A stretch of 64,000 bases of DNA from Achatina immaculata (GCA_009760885.1 CM019716.1:5928438-5992437); one strand, 5' to 3'. Positions 1 through 11,595 are shown, counted from the first letter of the stretch. Made by a program: numbers and translations. Notes: generated from the letters alone by a model not told the origin.

Positions 1-8
1 CTGCTAAG

Positions 9-470
9 GTGTATCCTCGCTTTAAATCTGGCTCATCCAACAATCTTACCAACTATAGACCAATATCCATATTATCGTCATTATCAAAACCACTCGAAAA
101 ACACATATACAAAATACGACATACACATATACGACACATGCAAGAGAACAATTTGCTCATAGACAGTCAGTCAGGCTTTAGAGCCAATAATTCCTGGCAC
201 ACAGCTCTTACCAAAATGTCAGAAAACTGGTTAGTAAACATAAATGACGGCAAACTATGTGATGCCATCTTTGTCGACTTTAAAAAGGCATTTGATATGA
301 TTGACCACGATATTCTTGTAAGAAAAATAAAGACTTATAAATTGCACCCTAACCTAATAAAATTAGTTGCATCATTTCTTTCAGACGGACAGCAGGTCTT
401 CAACAATCCTCTATCAAATTCTGCTATAGTTGACACTGATGCTCCGCAAGGTTCTAGTCTAGGCCCGTAA
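9..470 (+). pseudogene. Reverse transcriptase fragment (fingers/palm) of LINE-E
   Basis: The 153-residue open frame contains a fingers motif (NYRPISILSSLSKPLEK), RT motif A (FVDFKKAFDMIDH, with the first catalytic Asp) and motif B (PQGSSLGP). This order identifies an RVT_1-type LINE reverse transcriptase, which copies element RNA into DNA at a nicked target. The frame ends directly after motif B. Motif C (YADD), which supplies the other catalytic aspartates, is absent. The sequence resumes about 15 bp later in the region that normally follows motif C, so the loss looks like an internal deletion and the protein cannot be active. Confidence 0.8.
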
Positions 471-483
471 TCTAGAATCAACT

Positions 484-1293
484 CTTCAGGTCGAGTTATA
501 CAACTTAATTAGATGGAGCAACAACAATGGCATGATTATAAATACCGATAAAACAAAATCAATGCTCATAACAACAAGACAGAAACCAGAAAACGCAACA
601 AAAACAACACTTCGGCTCTGCACGGAAACATCACAGATAGAAAACGTTAGCGAGCACAAAACACTAGATCTTATTATTGACTAACATCTGACCTGGACGT
701 TAGCGAGCACAAAACACTAGGTCTTATTATTGACCAACATCTGATCTGGAACTCTCATGTGCAAAGTCTAACAAAATTCATCGCACAAAAAGTATACCAG
801 TTAGCCAAAATTAAGCACTTCATCAATCAAGACACAAGAAAGACATACTAAATATCACATATACAAACACATCTGGGATGGTTGCTCAGTGTCAAATACA
901 ACGAGGTTTTGCTCACTCCAAAAGCGAGCAGTAAAGCTTATTAGTGACAAAGATCAAGCACAAACAACTAACCAGCACAAACGTATCAAAATACTGCCTC
1001 TTAAGAACAGGTTCCTCTTCAGCGAAGCCAAGTTAGTACATCAAATTCTTTCACAGCATGCCTCGCCTTATCTATGGAAGCTGTTTACATGTAGCCCAAA
1101 GGGCAGTCAGCGCTTGAACAACATATGTCTTCCAAAACCTAGACTTGATCTTTACAAGAAAAGCTTTAGTTATTCTGCTGCTCATCTTTGGAATACCCTC
1201 CCATCCTGTATAAAAAAAAATATAAATTATACTCCTTCCTACAACTACAAACTCTTCCAATATCTATTTGATGTCGACTACATGCCTCCATGA
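484..1293 (+). pseudogene. LINE-E ORF2 thumb and C-terminal region, disrupted
   Basis: After the deletion the sequence encodes a recognisable post-palm segment (for example INTDKTKSMLITTRQ). It then has stops around the 53-bp duplication, and a clean frame at 889-1293 with the hallmark CR1/L2 C-terminal pattern: LQKRAVKLI near its start, ILPLKNR, then FSYSAAHLWNTLP near its end. This region follows the RT domain in CR1/L2/jockey elements, and its precise role is not well defined. A stop at 1291-1293 is the natural end of ORF2. An antisense ORF at 1072-1260 is a shadow. Confidence 0.75.
644..749 (+). repeat. 53-bp tandem duplication inside LINE-E
   Basis: A unit beginning ACGTTAGCGAGCACAAAAC occurs at 644 and again at 697 with a few mismatches. 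Because 53 is not a multiple of three it breaks the ORF2 frame. It arose after or during the element's decay. Confidence 0.85.
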
Positions 1294-1515
1294 ATCATAA
1301 AACTTAAAAGTTATTTTAGACTGCTCTTACAGACACCGAATATTGTTTATTCTGAACAGTCCTGAAATTTTGTTTAGTAGATAGTCATTTATACATGTAT
1401 GTAGTTACTTCTGTACTGAGTGAATGTTTAAGAGCGAAACGTAAATGTTTTATTTTATTTTATGTCTCTCAGCTTCAGTGTTAGTTATGTTTGTTACATG
1501 AACAGCATATTTGTA

Positions 1516-1650
1516 GAATGTCTGGAATAGAGTGAAAGATATATGATAAAGGGCAGAATGTCAGACGGGCCTGCGTGCACAATTATTAACCCTTTTGAAG
1601 TAAAAATCAGTCAATCAATCAATCAGTCTGTTTGTCTCTCTCTCTCTCCC
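1516..1650 (+). repeat. Dispersed tail repeat with (TCAA)n and (CT)n
   Basis: A short non-coding segment (ATGATAAAGGGCAGAATGTC, then AGACGGGCCTG and ACCCTTTTGAAGTAAA) is followed directly by a CAAT-type microsatellite. Recognisably related copies lie at 14740-14880 (minus), 28806-28884 and 29027-29103, each ending in a different microsatellite. It is probably the 3' part of a short retroelement, but no A or B box is visible. Confidence 0.65.
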
Positions 1651-1656
1651 TCTGCT

Positions 1657-1738
1657 TTTCTGTCAAAGATTGCCTATTTTTCTGCCAAAGATTGACTGTT
1701 TTTCTGTCAAAGATTGCATGTTTTCCTATCAAAGATTG
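1657..1738 (+). repeat. 22-bp minisatellite, four copies
   Basis: Four degenerate copies of a unit built around TCAAAGATTG with T-rich flanks. Confidence 0.7.
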
Positions 1739-2020
1739 TCCTCTCGATTTGTTTCCATGATATTCTGCTGCACGGTTTCAGATCCCGACATCCTTAGCTG
1801 TTGTCATGGAAACATCATCGAAGCTTCCTTGCAATGGAATGTCCTCTACATCTGATCCCATGTTTGAGTCACAGTCCTGGAGTTTGTACCCCTTTAAGTT
1901 CCCAAGTGTCCTGGATTATTTACCCTATTTTTGTGACGTGACATTTGAAGACATGAACTGTCTCATGGCGGATATTTCCTGGTCCAGCAACGTCAGTCTT
2001 CCGTCTCACCAAACCTCGCT

Positions 2021-2462
2021 GTACCATCTCGAGACTTTGCTGTACCATTTCCAAACCTTGCTGTACCATCTCCAGACTTTGCCGTGCCATGTCCAGACCT
2101 TGCTGTACCATTTCCAGACCTTGCTGTACCATCTCCAGACTTTGCTGTACCATTTCCAGACTTTGCTGTAACATTTCCAGACTTTGCTGTACCATTTCAA
2201 GACCTTGCTGTACCATCTCCAGACCTTGCTGACCATTTCCAGACCTTTCTGTACCATCTCCAGACTTTCTGTGCCATGTCCAGACTTTGCTGTACCATTT
2301 CCAGACCTCGCTGTACAATCTTTAGACTTTGCTGTATCATCTCCAAACTTTGCTGTACCATCTCCAGATCTTGCTGTATCATCTCCAGACTTTGCTGTAC
2401 CATCTCCAGAGTTTGCTGTACCATCTTCAGGCTTTGCTGTACCATCTCCAGCCCTGGCTGTA
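2021..2462 (+). repeat. 21-bp minisatellite
   Basis: About 21 copies of a unit built on TTGCTGTACCATTTCCAGAC. Since 21 is divisible by three, long open frames run through on both strands as heptapeptide repeats (LLYHLQT on plus, VQQSLEM on minus). These are consequences of the repeat and have no start context or flanking coding signal. Confidence 0.9.
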
Positions 2463-2796
2463 CCAGTCGCTCTATATCCTTTCCATCATGTGTGCGGTAT
2501 CTGACCTAATTACAAAAGCAGAAGAAACTCAAAGGTTTTGAACCTACACTTACTCTCTACAAAGCTCTTACCAAAGTACGCGCAGAGAATGTCCGCTGTG
2601 TGTACACAATGAGACGAAAACAACAGAGTTTATTAATGAGTTTGAACACTTTTATTTTTTCTAGTTAACAGGTTAACAAATATATCCTTGTCATTTTTGT
2701 TAACTTTGACACTGAGAGACGGATCCTAGCATTTTTAGCTTTCATGCCTGGAAATCAAGGATAATTATCACGTGCCTCGCTCCACCCCTTCACCAT
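2463..2796. other. No gene recognised
   Basis: Mostly unique AT-rich DNA between the 21-bp array and LINE-A copy 1. I see no coding or RNA feature. Confidence 0.5.
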
Positions 2797-3772
2797 TCAG
2801 TCAGTAAGTCGGTCAGTCAGTCAGTCAATCAGTCAGTCATTTGCATGTTCCTTGTGGAACTTTGTCTCCCTAACAACACTCCTGTAGGCCTCTCAGTTGT
2901 GAGCAAGATGGCCTGCTGCTGATGCATCCATTCGCAGATCATCAACGATGTCTTGCAGCCATCTTCGCCTTGGTCTTCCTCTCTTTCTTTTTTTATGTAC
3001 CCTTCCAAGACGGTCTTCTTTAATTTCTCATGACGCTTAATGCGTCCAAAGTATTTAAGTTTTCTCTGTTTAATCCTCTTTACTAGCCAACCTTCTTCAA
3101 TATTAAGTTCTTGTAGTATGGATATATTTGTTCTTTTTTGTGTCCACGATATTTGAAGACCTCTTCTGTAGCATTTACATTCAAAGGCATTTATGTGTTT
3201 CTCAGGTGTTTTGTTAAGTGTCCAGGTCTCACATGCATATGTTGCGATGGGAAAGATGCATGCCCTTAAAAATCTTATTTTTGTAGTTCTGTCTGTTCCT
3301 CTCCACAGATTCTTTAGTTGTTTTACTTTCTGAAGAGCGATAGTTGTCCTCTTTTTAATTTCCCTCATTGTATCTCCATTATTAGTTAGTAGTGATCCAA
3401 GATATTCAAAACTCTCCATTTCTTCCACTTTTTCCTCATTGATACATATTTCAGCTGCCTTGTTTGTTTGTCAGTTGTCATCAATTTAGTTTTCTTCGCA
3501 TTAAGATAGAGCTTTTGCTCTTCACTATTCTTACATACTGACATAATTAGTTTTTCCATTCCTTTTTGTGTTGTGGACAATAATACTGTGTCATTAGCAT
3601 ATCTAACCTCTGGTATTTCATAAACTCCAATTTTTATGGCAAAGTAATATTCTTTATCTACACATTCTCTAACATTCCTCATTATATTTTCAGTATACAA
3701 GTTAAATAAGTATATGCGACTAGTATAAGTAACTTCTCCACCACTTGGCCCTATATTAAGGTGCTTCACATA
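2797..3772 (-). mobile_element. LINE-A copy 1: RTE-like non-LTR retrotransposon, 5' truncated
   Basis: The minus strand carries the last part of an RTE-like ORF2. It ends at 2829 and is followed by a (TGAC)n-type tail, seen on the plus strand as CAGTCAGT repeats at 2797-2840. The 5' truncation at about 3770 abuts the 17-bp minisatellite. Two shorter copies of the same family occur at 52602-52914 and 61803-62363 with the same 3' end. Confidence 0.8.
2829..3769 (-). pseudogene. RTE-like ORF2 C-terminal half (RT motif C to C-terminus)
   Basis: There are two overlapping frames. The upstream one (3386-3769) contains LFNLYTENIMR and then the motif C block VRYANDTVLLS at about 3585-3604. The normal YADD box reads YAND, replacing one catalytic Asp. 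The downstream one (2829-3428) contains the YLGSLLTNNGDT block, ATYACETWTLNK, CKCYRRGLQISWTQKRTN and KYFGRIKRHEKL, the ordered post-RT blocks of RTE-type elements. A frameshift joins the frames near 3390-3430, and a second lesion seems to disturb the basic region near 2990. The copy is inactive. Confidence 0.8.
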
Positions 3773-3782
3773 TTTCTAATAT

Positions 3783-4547
3783 GCTACACCCACAGACTTC
3801 CTACAGCCACAGACTTCCTACAGCCACAGACTTCCTACAGCCACAGACTTCTTACACCCACAGACTTCCTACACCCACAGACTTCCTACACCCACAGACT
3901 TCCTAAACCCACAGACTTCCTACAGCCACAGACTTGCTACAGCCACAGACTTCCTACAGCCACAGACTTGCTACAGCCACAGACTTCCTACACCCACAGA
4001 CTCGCTACACCCACAGACTTCCTACAGCCACAGACTTTCTACAGCCACAGACTTCCTACACCCACAGACTTCCTACACCCACAGACTTCCTACAGCCACA
4101 GACTTCCTACACCCACAGACTTGCTACACCCACAGACTTGCTACATCCACAGACTCGCTACACCCACAGACTTGCTACATCCACAGACTCGCTACACACA
4201 CAGACTTGCTACATCCACAGACTCGCTACACCGACGGACTCTCTACATTCACAGACTCCCTAAATCCACAGACTCGCTACAGACTCCCTAAGTCCACAGA
4301 CTCGCTACATCCACAGCTCCTTACACCCACAGACTCGCTACACCCACAGACTCCCTACACCTACAGACTCCCTACATCCACAGACTCGCTACACCCACAG
4401 ACTCCCTACATTCACAGACTCCCTACATCCACAGAATCCCTACATCCACAGACTCGCTACACCAACAGACTCGCTACACCCACAAACTCCCTACACCCAC
4501 GTACTCCCTACACCCACAGACTCGCTATACGCACAGACTTGCTACCA
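3783..4547 (+). repeat. 17-bp minisatellite
   Basis: About 45 copies of CCTACACCCACAGACTT, with CAGCC, CATCC and GACTC variants that cluster along the array: ACTTCC early, ACTCGC and ACTCCC late. The 17-residue repeats in plus-strand frames are 17-bp periodicity read through three frames, not a protein. Confidence 0.95.
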
Positions 4548-4559
4548 CAAACCCCTACA

Positions 4560-4974
4560 TGACGTCTCCAGGACCATATACTGGGAAGCAATGATGTGAA
4601 GGGTCCTAAGGTTTTATGGCACGAAGGAACTGATGCTGACCAAGTGATGTGTCCTGACTGTCAATATTGCTACATCATTTCTTCAATATTTACCTTTTTC
4701 TGTTTCACGTATGCACCGTTTGAAATATTCTGTTTCGTGTACGTAGCATTTCATTTGTTCGTGTCATTTGAAATTTCTTGAAAACGTCGGTTGTCATGTG
4801 AGGATTAGTTTGAGTCCAGAAATATTTATTGTACCAAAAAAAAAAAGATGAAAAGATTTGATATACAAGTATTCTTTATCTAAAGAAAGGTATTAAAGGT
4901 CAAGTTTGGGGGGGGGGGGGAAGATGCTGTTCGTTTTGGCAGTTCTTGGCTGCCTGCGTCAAGTTTGGCGAACC
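4560..4974. other. No gene recognised; A-run and G-run
   Basis: Unique AT-rich sequence with a poly-A run at about 4836-4847 and an uninterrupted G run at about 4908-4920. No coding feature is supported. Confidence 0.5.
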
Positions 4975-5110
4975 ATGGTTGCTTAAGACCCTATCCCGCC
5001 TCTTCGTTGGAACCCCCAGTAACAGACATAGCCTGACTAACGAGTCAGGGATCGCCATAGCCCCCATGGTGATGGAGTCTGCTAAAGAAGTACTGCAACC
5101 ACCCCCTCCC
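4975..5110. repeat. Dispersed repeat, copy 1
   Basis: A segment containing CTTCGTTGGAACCCCCAGTA and TAGCCTGACTAACGAG matches 54178-54262 (ATTCGTTGGTTCCCCATAGT, TAGCCTGGCTAACGGAG). The similarity extends about 80 bp. Family and boundaries are unknown. Confidence 0.6.
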
Positions 5111-5254
5111 TGCTTTTCAACTGTACTCCGGAACTGAGAAAATAGCTGCCATAACCCGGTCCCACGTCGATACGATGCTGTGCACCAACATCTTCACAGC
5201 ATCGGCTGCAAAACACCAGCTCACAGTTACAGGGAGATAGAAGATAAGAAAAAG

Positions 5255-5650
5255 GCGTAGCTAGGTAAGGGGCGTGGCCAGGGAACAAACCTGCCAGTCA
5301 GACAAGTGTCAGTAGGCTGTATGTAGCTATGTAAGGGCGTGGCCTAGGGAACAAACTTGCCAGTCAGACAAGTGTCAGTAGGCTGTATGTAGCTAGGTAA
5401 GGGCGTGGCCAGGGAACAAACCTGCCAGTCAGACAAGTGTCAGTAGGCTGTATGTAGCTAGGTAAGGGGCGTGGCCAGGGAACAAACCTGCCAGTCAGAC
5501 AAGTGTCAGTAGGCTGTATGTAGCTAGGTAAGGGTGTGGCCTGAGGAATAAACCTGCCAGTCAGACAAGTGTCAGTAGGCTGTATGTAGCTAGGTAAGGG
5601 TGTGGCCTAGGCAACAAACCTGCCAGTCAGACAAGTGTCAGGAGGCTGTT
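5255..5650 (+). repeat. 65-66-bp minisatellite, six copies
   Basis: Six well-conserved units beginning AGCTAGGTAAGGGCGTGGCC and containing GCCAGTCAGACAAGTGTCAG. Confidence 0.95.
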
Positions 5651-5814
5651 GTGGCTACTTCATCTTGATGGGAACAGTCCTGGGCGATGATTTATCTCAT
5701 CTCAGCTTTACAACTTATATCCAAGGGACGGCGAATTATTTTCTTCGTCTTTTGATACATCGAAATAACTTGTCTCCAGCGGTGACTGATCATATGAGGA
5801 AAAAATTGTTATGT

Positions 5815-6190
5815 AATAAAAAGGTCTTTCTTTCTTGCTGCTTAAAGGTAATAAGATAAGTCTTTCTGTCTTGTTGTTTAAAGGTAATAAGAAAGGTCTT
5901 TCTGTCTTGCTGTTTAAAGATAACAAGAAAGGTCTTTCTGTCTTGCTGTTTAAAGGTAATAAGAAAGGTCTTTCTGTCTTGCTGTTTAAAGGTAATAAGA
6001 AAGGTCTTTCTGTCTTGCTGTTTAAAGGTAACAAGAAAGGTCTTTCTGTCTTGCTGTTTAAAGGTAATAAGAAAGGTCTTTCTGTCTTGCTGTTTAAAGG
6101 TAATAAGAAAGGTTTTTCTGTTTACAGTAAGAAAGGTCTTTCTGTTTAAAGGTAATAAGAAAGGTCTTTCTGTCTTGCTGTTTTAAGATA
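5815..6190 (+). repeat. 36-bp minisatellite
   Basis: About ten copies of a unit with AAAGGTAATAAGAAAGGTC and TTTCTGTCTTGCTGTTT. The unit is divisible by three, so 12-residue repeats appear on both strands. They are not taken as genes. Confidence 0.95.
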
Positions 6191-6194
6191 TTTT

Positions 6195-6582
6195 TGTTAT
6201 TTTTAAAACTTAATTAGCCTCAACAGACTCTTACTTTGAAACTTGAAAAATCCGATAGATATAAGAATGTTGCTCAATGTTTGCTTCAACAGTGCTTCAG
6301 CCCACCACGATTGTCTCCCTTGTTTACGATTGCTTTCCTGGCACATTTTCTTCGCCTGAAGGCCCAGGCTGTGTAACTCAACCTGACATGGAAGCTTTTG
6401 TCTCAGCTTTCAGAAAGAGGAAGGAGTGCAGAACTGAAGTGGGAAATTTGCTCAGAGAAGAATCAAAGCTGCACCGGTTAACTTCAGTGACACAAAGTGG
6501 TTAACTTCACAAAGTGGCAATCGATAGAGGGGCCCGGATACCCCGGAGAAGAGAAATGACGACTGCGGTAAAACTGGTTCTA
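6195..6582. other. No gene recognised
   Basis: An open frame at 6277-6504 (75 codons) shows no motif I know. Otherwise the stretch is featureless. Confidence 0.4.
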
Positions 6583-6840
6583 GTAATGAAGGTAGGCGGT
6601 AGTGTTATGTGTCAGTTTTATTAAACAAAGGTAGAAAGAGTGAGGAAAGTAGGCAGAAAGTAAGAAGAGTGTGTATAAATGAAGAACAAACAACAACCAA
6701 CATTTCGGCAGAAGCTTTTTTTCAAGGATCACATACAAAAACAGCACAAAAAATATAGATGAAAAACTGAACACTTAGCTTTTTTGGTATCTTCTTTGTA
6801 AGAAAGACGGACACAAAATGCGTCCAGAAAGACGTAAGTA
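6583..6840 (-). mobile_element. Penelope-like element 3'-end relic
   Basis: On the minus strand this segment aligns by eye with the 3' UTRs of the Penelope-like copies at 23234-23500 and 40900-41085. All share a block that can be read in frame as FLYVILEK, then a TGCCGAAATGTTGG-type motif (minus strand, about 6695-6733), then an AC-rich end with CTACC. No coding part of the element remains. Confidence 0.6.
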
Positions 6841-7134
6841 ATCACAAAGTAGAAGCAGGCGATTGGCTGAGAAATGAGATTTAAAGAGAAGATGACAAAG
6901 GGTGTCATATGATCAAAATATAAAACTAAAGACACAACTAAACCCGAAAACTTTAAAAAACAAAGTTACAGCCATTCTTTGTTTGTGCCCACTTTCCTCA
7001 CTATGTTCTTGTAAAACTACAACAGCTCCTTCTACTTTAACCGGTACGTGCTGTCTGACACAGACTGGTTCTGACTGGATTACTGTAGTTAAAAACTGGA
7101 AAGTTCTGCTAAATTTATCTCAAACATTTTTCTT

Positions 7135-7300
7135 TGACGTTTGTCTCTACATAGATTTTTGCCTTTACAGAAATATTTGTCTCTGCAGAAAGATTTGTCT
7201 ATATAGATGGATTTATCTCATCAGAGATATCTGTGTCTATAGAGATGTGTGTGCTGGCAGAGATATTTGTTTCTACATAAAGACAGAGTTTCTGTGTGTA
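7135..7300 (+). repeat. Degenerate 18-bp repeat
   Basis: About nine diverged copies of TTTGTCTCTACAGAAAGA. Confidence 0.6.
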
Positions 7301-8009
7301 GGGGAAGTGCATCATTTGTGAAATCAGTAAGATAAAAAAAAAGTTGAAGTAGGAGCAGACAAACAAGACAGAAAATCAGAATTGGCAATAAAGACACGCT
7401 GCTTCTATAACTGATTAATTCAGTCATTTATTGACCTTATCATCTTAAGCGAAGCTGATCAGAGGAATGACGCCCAGAGACAGATATTCTTCAGAACCGT
7501 TGACCAATACAAGAACAGTCACTATGACAATGATCGACTACAGTTAATTCCCGGCCCAGAGTCTGGACTCTGTGATCATCTACGTTTACCTTCACCCGTC
7601 ACGCTGAGCTGTCTTTCTTGTCATGTTTCCGCACAACTCCAGGAACATGACTTTGCCAATCACGAGATCGATGCCAGCTGATGTCTAATGCACGAAGGGG
7701 CCATGAGAAAGCGCCAGAGTGGGGCACGTTAAGGAGACCACTGACATACTGAAAGGAACCAGAGCGTGTAAAGGCTAACCAGATGAGCATACACATTTTA
7801 AATCGATTTAATCGATGACTGTATAGGTCCCACGATCCTCCGCTGAACCACAACATGGCTGGACGTCGTGTAGATTATAACGGCTACAGATTACACAAGA
7901 ATGAGAGATATGTTGATATAATTCAGTTCCCATTACGGTTTGTTCATTGGTTGATTGTTGTCATGACTGTATACATACATTACTGTGTTAGCGTTCCTGG
8001 AATACTGGT
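7300..8009. other. No gene recognised
   Basis: The stretch includes an 85-codon minus frame (7599-7856) and a 61-codon plus frame (7855-8040). Neither has a motif I recognise, and the second runs into the 38-bp array. Confidence 0.4.
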
Positions 8010-8420
8010 GCCAATGAAGTATGGACGACGGCGGCTTTAATACTGGCGTGGATGAAGTGTGGACGACGGCGGCTTTAATACTGGCATGGATGAAGTATGG
8101 ACGACGGTGGCTTTAATACTGGCGTGGATGAAGTGTGGACGACGGCGGCTTTAATACTGGCATGGATGAAGTGTGGACGACGGTGGCTTTAATACTGGCG
8201 TGGATGAAGTGTGGACGACGGCGGCTTTAATACTGGCGTGGATGAAGTGTGGACGACGGCGGCTTTAATACTGGTGTGGATGAAGTTTGGACGACGGTGG
8301 CTTTAATACTGGCGTGGATGAAGTGTGGACGACGGTGGCTTTAATACTGGCGTGGATGAAGTGTGGACGACGGTGGCTTTAATACTGCTGTGGAGGAAGT
8401 GTGGACGACTGTGGCTTTCT
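8010..8420 (+). repeat. 38-bp minisatellite
   Basis: About eleven copies of a unit with GGATGAAGTGTGGACGACGG and CTTTAATACTGGCG. Variation is mainly GCGG/GTGG and GTGTGG/GTATGG. Confidence 0.95.
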
Positions 8421-8965
8421 GAAATATCCAGAGAGAGGACCTAAGATATCGGCTTTTAGGCAGGCTTCACCCCACGATGGAGTACGTAGATTCCTACTTC
8501 TTTGTGAGACTAAAGTAACTTAGCAGCGTTTTTTCAGCTGAATCTAGTAGATAGAGGATAAGGCCTTGACCAGTTCTAATCCACTAGGTCTGATAACTAC
8601 ACTGTCTCTAATAAAATTCGCTCTATTTATTAGAACTTAGGTCTAATGTTCTACAGACAACAATCAGTCTGTTTAGGTATACAAACAACAACAACAACAA
8701 AAAGCCGATCCTGACAAATTCATAGCTTGATACAACCTGATATCTCTTTCGCAATCATTTAATGGCATTCTAATCCATGAGCAAGTTTCTGGGAGAGATA
8801 AACGTGTCAAGGCGTATCTCAGTTCACATCATGGAAGGAATTTATCTTCTTAGGGCAGTGGAGCATGCTGATGACATAACAATGACCCAACATTTGAGCC
8901 CAAAGCCGGTGAGAACTTCTGACCTAAATATGATTCAGTTCCACGTCTGTAACTCGCCACATTCC
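8421..8965. other. No gene recognised
   Basis: Unique sequence with a short CAA run near 8687-8702. A 65-codon frame at 8777-8974 shows nothing familiar. Confidence 0.4.
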
Positions 8966-9262
8966 AGAAACTAGACAGGGAAAACTAGATACATGTGTAG
9001 GCAGCGTGAAACTAAACATAGAAAACTAGATCCATGTGTAGGCATAGGAAGCGTGAAACTAGACAGAGAAAACTAGATCCATGTGTAGGCAGCGGGAAAC
9101 TGAACAGAGAAATCTAGATCTATGTGTAGGCAGCGTGAAACTAGACGGAAATCTAGATCTATGTGTAGGCAGCGTGAAACTAAACAAGAAATCTAGATCT
9201 ATTTGTAGATAGCGTGAAACTAGACAGGGAAATCTAGATCTATGTGTAGGCTGCGTGAAATA
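8966..9262 (+). repeat. ~40-bp minisatellite
   Basis: About seven copies of a unit with TAGGCAGCGTGAAACTAGAC and AACTAGATC. Copy lengths vary by a few bases. Confidence 0.9.
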
Positions 9263-9424
9263 TCCGCAGTGTTTTTTGCTGTAAGATAGTAGCTTCTACA
9301 AACAGCAGTGGTTTTACACTTGAGGTAACGTTCTTCTTCTTCTTCTTTTCTTCTCCTTTTTCTTCTAAATGATGCTCAGAGTAAGATAATGAGTGTCAGA
9401 TTCCTATATCGATTCACACTTAAG

Positions 9425-10015
9425 TTTATCATGTAATCAATCACTTCTCTCTAACTTTATATCACTTAGCTGATTATTTCTCCCTAAATTTTACGCGAAG
9501 GAATCGATCAATTCTCCCTAAGTTTTCACAAAGAGGCCGATCAATTCTCCCCAACTTAACATAAAGTAGCCGATCATTTCTCCCTTAAGTTACGCGAAGG
9601 AGCCGATCAATACTCTCTAATTTCACATCAAGCAGCCGATCAATTCTCTCCAACTTTTTAAAACGAAACCGATCAGTTTTCCATAAATTTACGTGAAGGA
9701 ATAGATCAGTACTTTCTAATGTTGTATACTTTAAAAGATCAGTTACTCAAATGTACATAAAGTGGCTGATCAATTCCCCTAACTCTACATAAAGTAGTCC
9801 ATCAATTCTCCCTAGCTTACATAAAGTAGCCCATCAATTCTCCCTAGCTTACATAAAGTAGCCCATCAATTCTCCCTAACTTTATATAAATTTGCTCATT
9901 AATTCTCCCTAACTTTACACAAAGAAGTCCATCAATTCTTTCTAACTTTACATAAAATAGCCGGTCAAATCTCCCTAATCTTGCATATAGTAAGCAATCA
10001 GTTTACCCAATCTTT
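9425..10015 (+). repeat. Degenerate 32-38-bp minisatellite
   Basis: About 16 copies built on ACATAAAGTAGCC plus ATCAATTCTCCCTAACTT. The core near 9780-9880 is most regular and the edges are strongly diverged. Confidence 0.85.
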
Positions 10016-10100
10016 ATGCAAAGGTGTGTATGACACTAAATAACCTAACAAATAACCTCTAAAGGAACATGAGATTTTATTTATCAGAGAAAAAGGTAAA

Positions 10101-10772
10101 GTGTTATGTATGACCGAAATGGTAAATGAACTAAAGTCAGAGAAAAAAATGTTACTAAAAGTTCTGAATTTACGAAGAAGAGAAAAACAAAACGAAAATG
10201 AGAATCTTACGGGACTCTGCCTAGATAGTTGGTGGCCCGATCACATTATGGACATCAAGGATAGTTGGTGGGCTGATCATACTACGGACAACAAGGATAG
10301 TTGGTGGGCTGATCATACTAAGGACAACAAGGATAGTTGGTGGGCCAATCACATTATGGACATCAAGGATAGTTGGTGGGCTGATAATACTACGGACAAC
10401 AAGGATAGTTGGTGGGCTGATCATACTAAGGACAACAAGGATAGTTGGTGGGCTGATCATACTACGGACAACAAGGATAGTTGGTGGGTTGATCATACTA
10501 CGGACAACAAGGATAGTTGGTGGGCCGATCATATTATGGACATCAAGGATAGTTGGTGGGCTGATAATACTACGGACAACAAGGATAGTTGGTGGGCTGA
10601 TCATACTACGGACAACAAGGATAGTTGGTGGGCTGATCATACTACTGACAACAAGGATAGTTGGTGGGCCGATCATATTATGGACATCAAGGATAGTTGG
10701 TGGGCTGATAATACTACGGACAACAAGGATAGTTGGTGGGCTGATCATACTATGGACAACAAGGATAGTTAG
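10101..10772 (+). other. Open frame running into the 36-bp array; protein doubtful
   Basis: A 223-codon frame starts with about 40 non-repetitive, Lys/Glu-rich residues and then becomes 12-residue repeats of DSWWADHTTDNK. The minus strand is open over the same repeats, as expected for a unit divisible by three. With no homology, splice context or flanking gene, I regard it as repeat read-through. A Trp-Trp pair in every unit would be unusual for a real protein. Confidence 0.12.
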
Positions 10773-10793
10773 TGGGCCGATCACATTTTCGAC
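10224..10793 (+). repeat. 36-bp minisatellite with higher-order pattern
   Basis: About 16 copies of a unit with GATAGTTGGTGGGCTGATCA. A variant containing TTATGGACATCAAG recurs at copies 1, 4, 9 and 13, and the following copy usually carries GATAATAC, so blocks of about four units have been duplicated. Confidence 0.95.
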
Positions 10794-11002
10794 AGCAAGT
10801 GGGACGAAGGACAGAGGGAGACACAGAAAGATGGTTATAGGAAAAGTGATGGAATTTCTGAATGTTAATGGAAGCTGATGAGAAGATTTTGTAAAAAAGT
10901 CTGTGCACAGTGGAGGAGCCCGCCTGGGTCTTGGGATCTGCCCTTCCCTTTCCGAGACTCTGTCCAGAACAGAAAGTAGACACTTGTTCCCAAAAGCTGA
11001 AC

Positions 11003-11415
11003 AGACCAGCCACAGACAAGCTAGATGGACAGACCAGCCACAGACAAGCTAGCTGGACAGACTGGACAAACCAGCCACAGACAAGCTAGCTGGACAGACT
11101 GGACAGACCAGCCACAGACAAGCTAGCTGGACAGACTGGACAGACCAACCACAGACAAGCTAGCTGGACAGACCAGCCACAGACAAGCTAGCTGGACAGA
11201 CTGGACAAACCAACCACAGACAATCTAGCTGGACAGACTGGACAAATCAACCACAGACAATCTAGCTGGACAGACTGGACAAATCAACCACAGACAAGCT
11301 AGCTGGACAGACTGGACAAACCAGCCACAGACAAGCTAGCTGAACAGACTGGACAGACCAGCCACAGACAAGCTAGCTGGACAGACTGGACAGACCAGCC
11401 ACAGACAAGCTAGCT
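11003..11415 (+). repeat. 37-bp minisatellite with 28-bp short units
   Basis: About 11 copies of CAGCCACAGACAAGCTAGCT plus one or two GGACAGACT blocks. Confidence 0.95.
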
Positions 11416-11595
11416 CACTACATCAAATCTGTATTTGCTTTATGTAGAGCTCCTTTCTATCCCTTGTGCTTCAGCCTCATGTGTAAATCAGTGTAGGAAA
11501 ATAACGAGATTTAACAAACAAATCACATTTTGTTTTAATGTGAAGCACACTACGTTCAGTGTTACCATAGAAACAACAGCTACGCTGTATCAGTC

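Larger units (their letters stand above)
1..1450 (+). mobile_element. LINE-E: CR1/L2/jockey-like non-LTR retrotransposon, 5' cut by window edge
   Basis: The interval holds a reverse transcriptase fragment, a thumb-like fragment and a typical LINE C-terminal region in order on the plus strand, followed by a short T-rich 3' UTR ending near a TTTTATTTTATTTTATG stretch. The order is that of a CR1/L2/jockey-type ORF2. It is a dead copy: there is a deletion after RT motif B, an internal 53-bp duplication and several stops. The clade call rests on motif style only. The element may continue beyond the left edge of the window. Confidence 0.75.

Noticed and set aside
1920..2318. 132-codon minus frame with perfect VQQSLEM heptads, resembling a coiled coil
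   Set aside because: The heptad is the 21-bp unit read in frame. The other strand and other frames are equally open, and there is no flanking coding sequence.
7599..7856. 85-codon minus frame as a host gene
   Set aside because: No motif, no splice context, and length within chance expectation for 64 kb.
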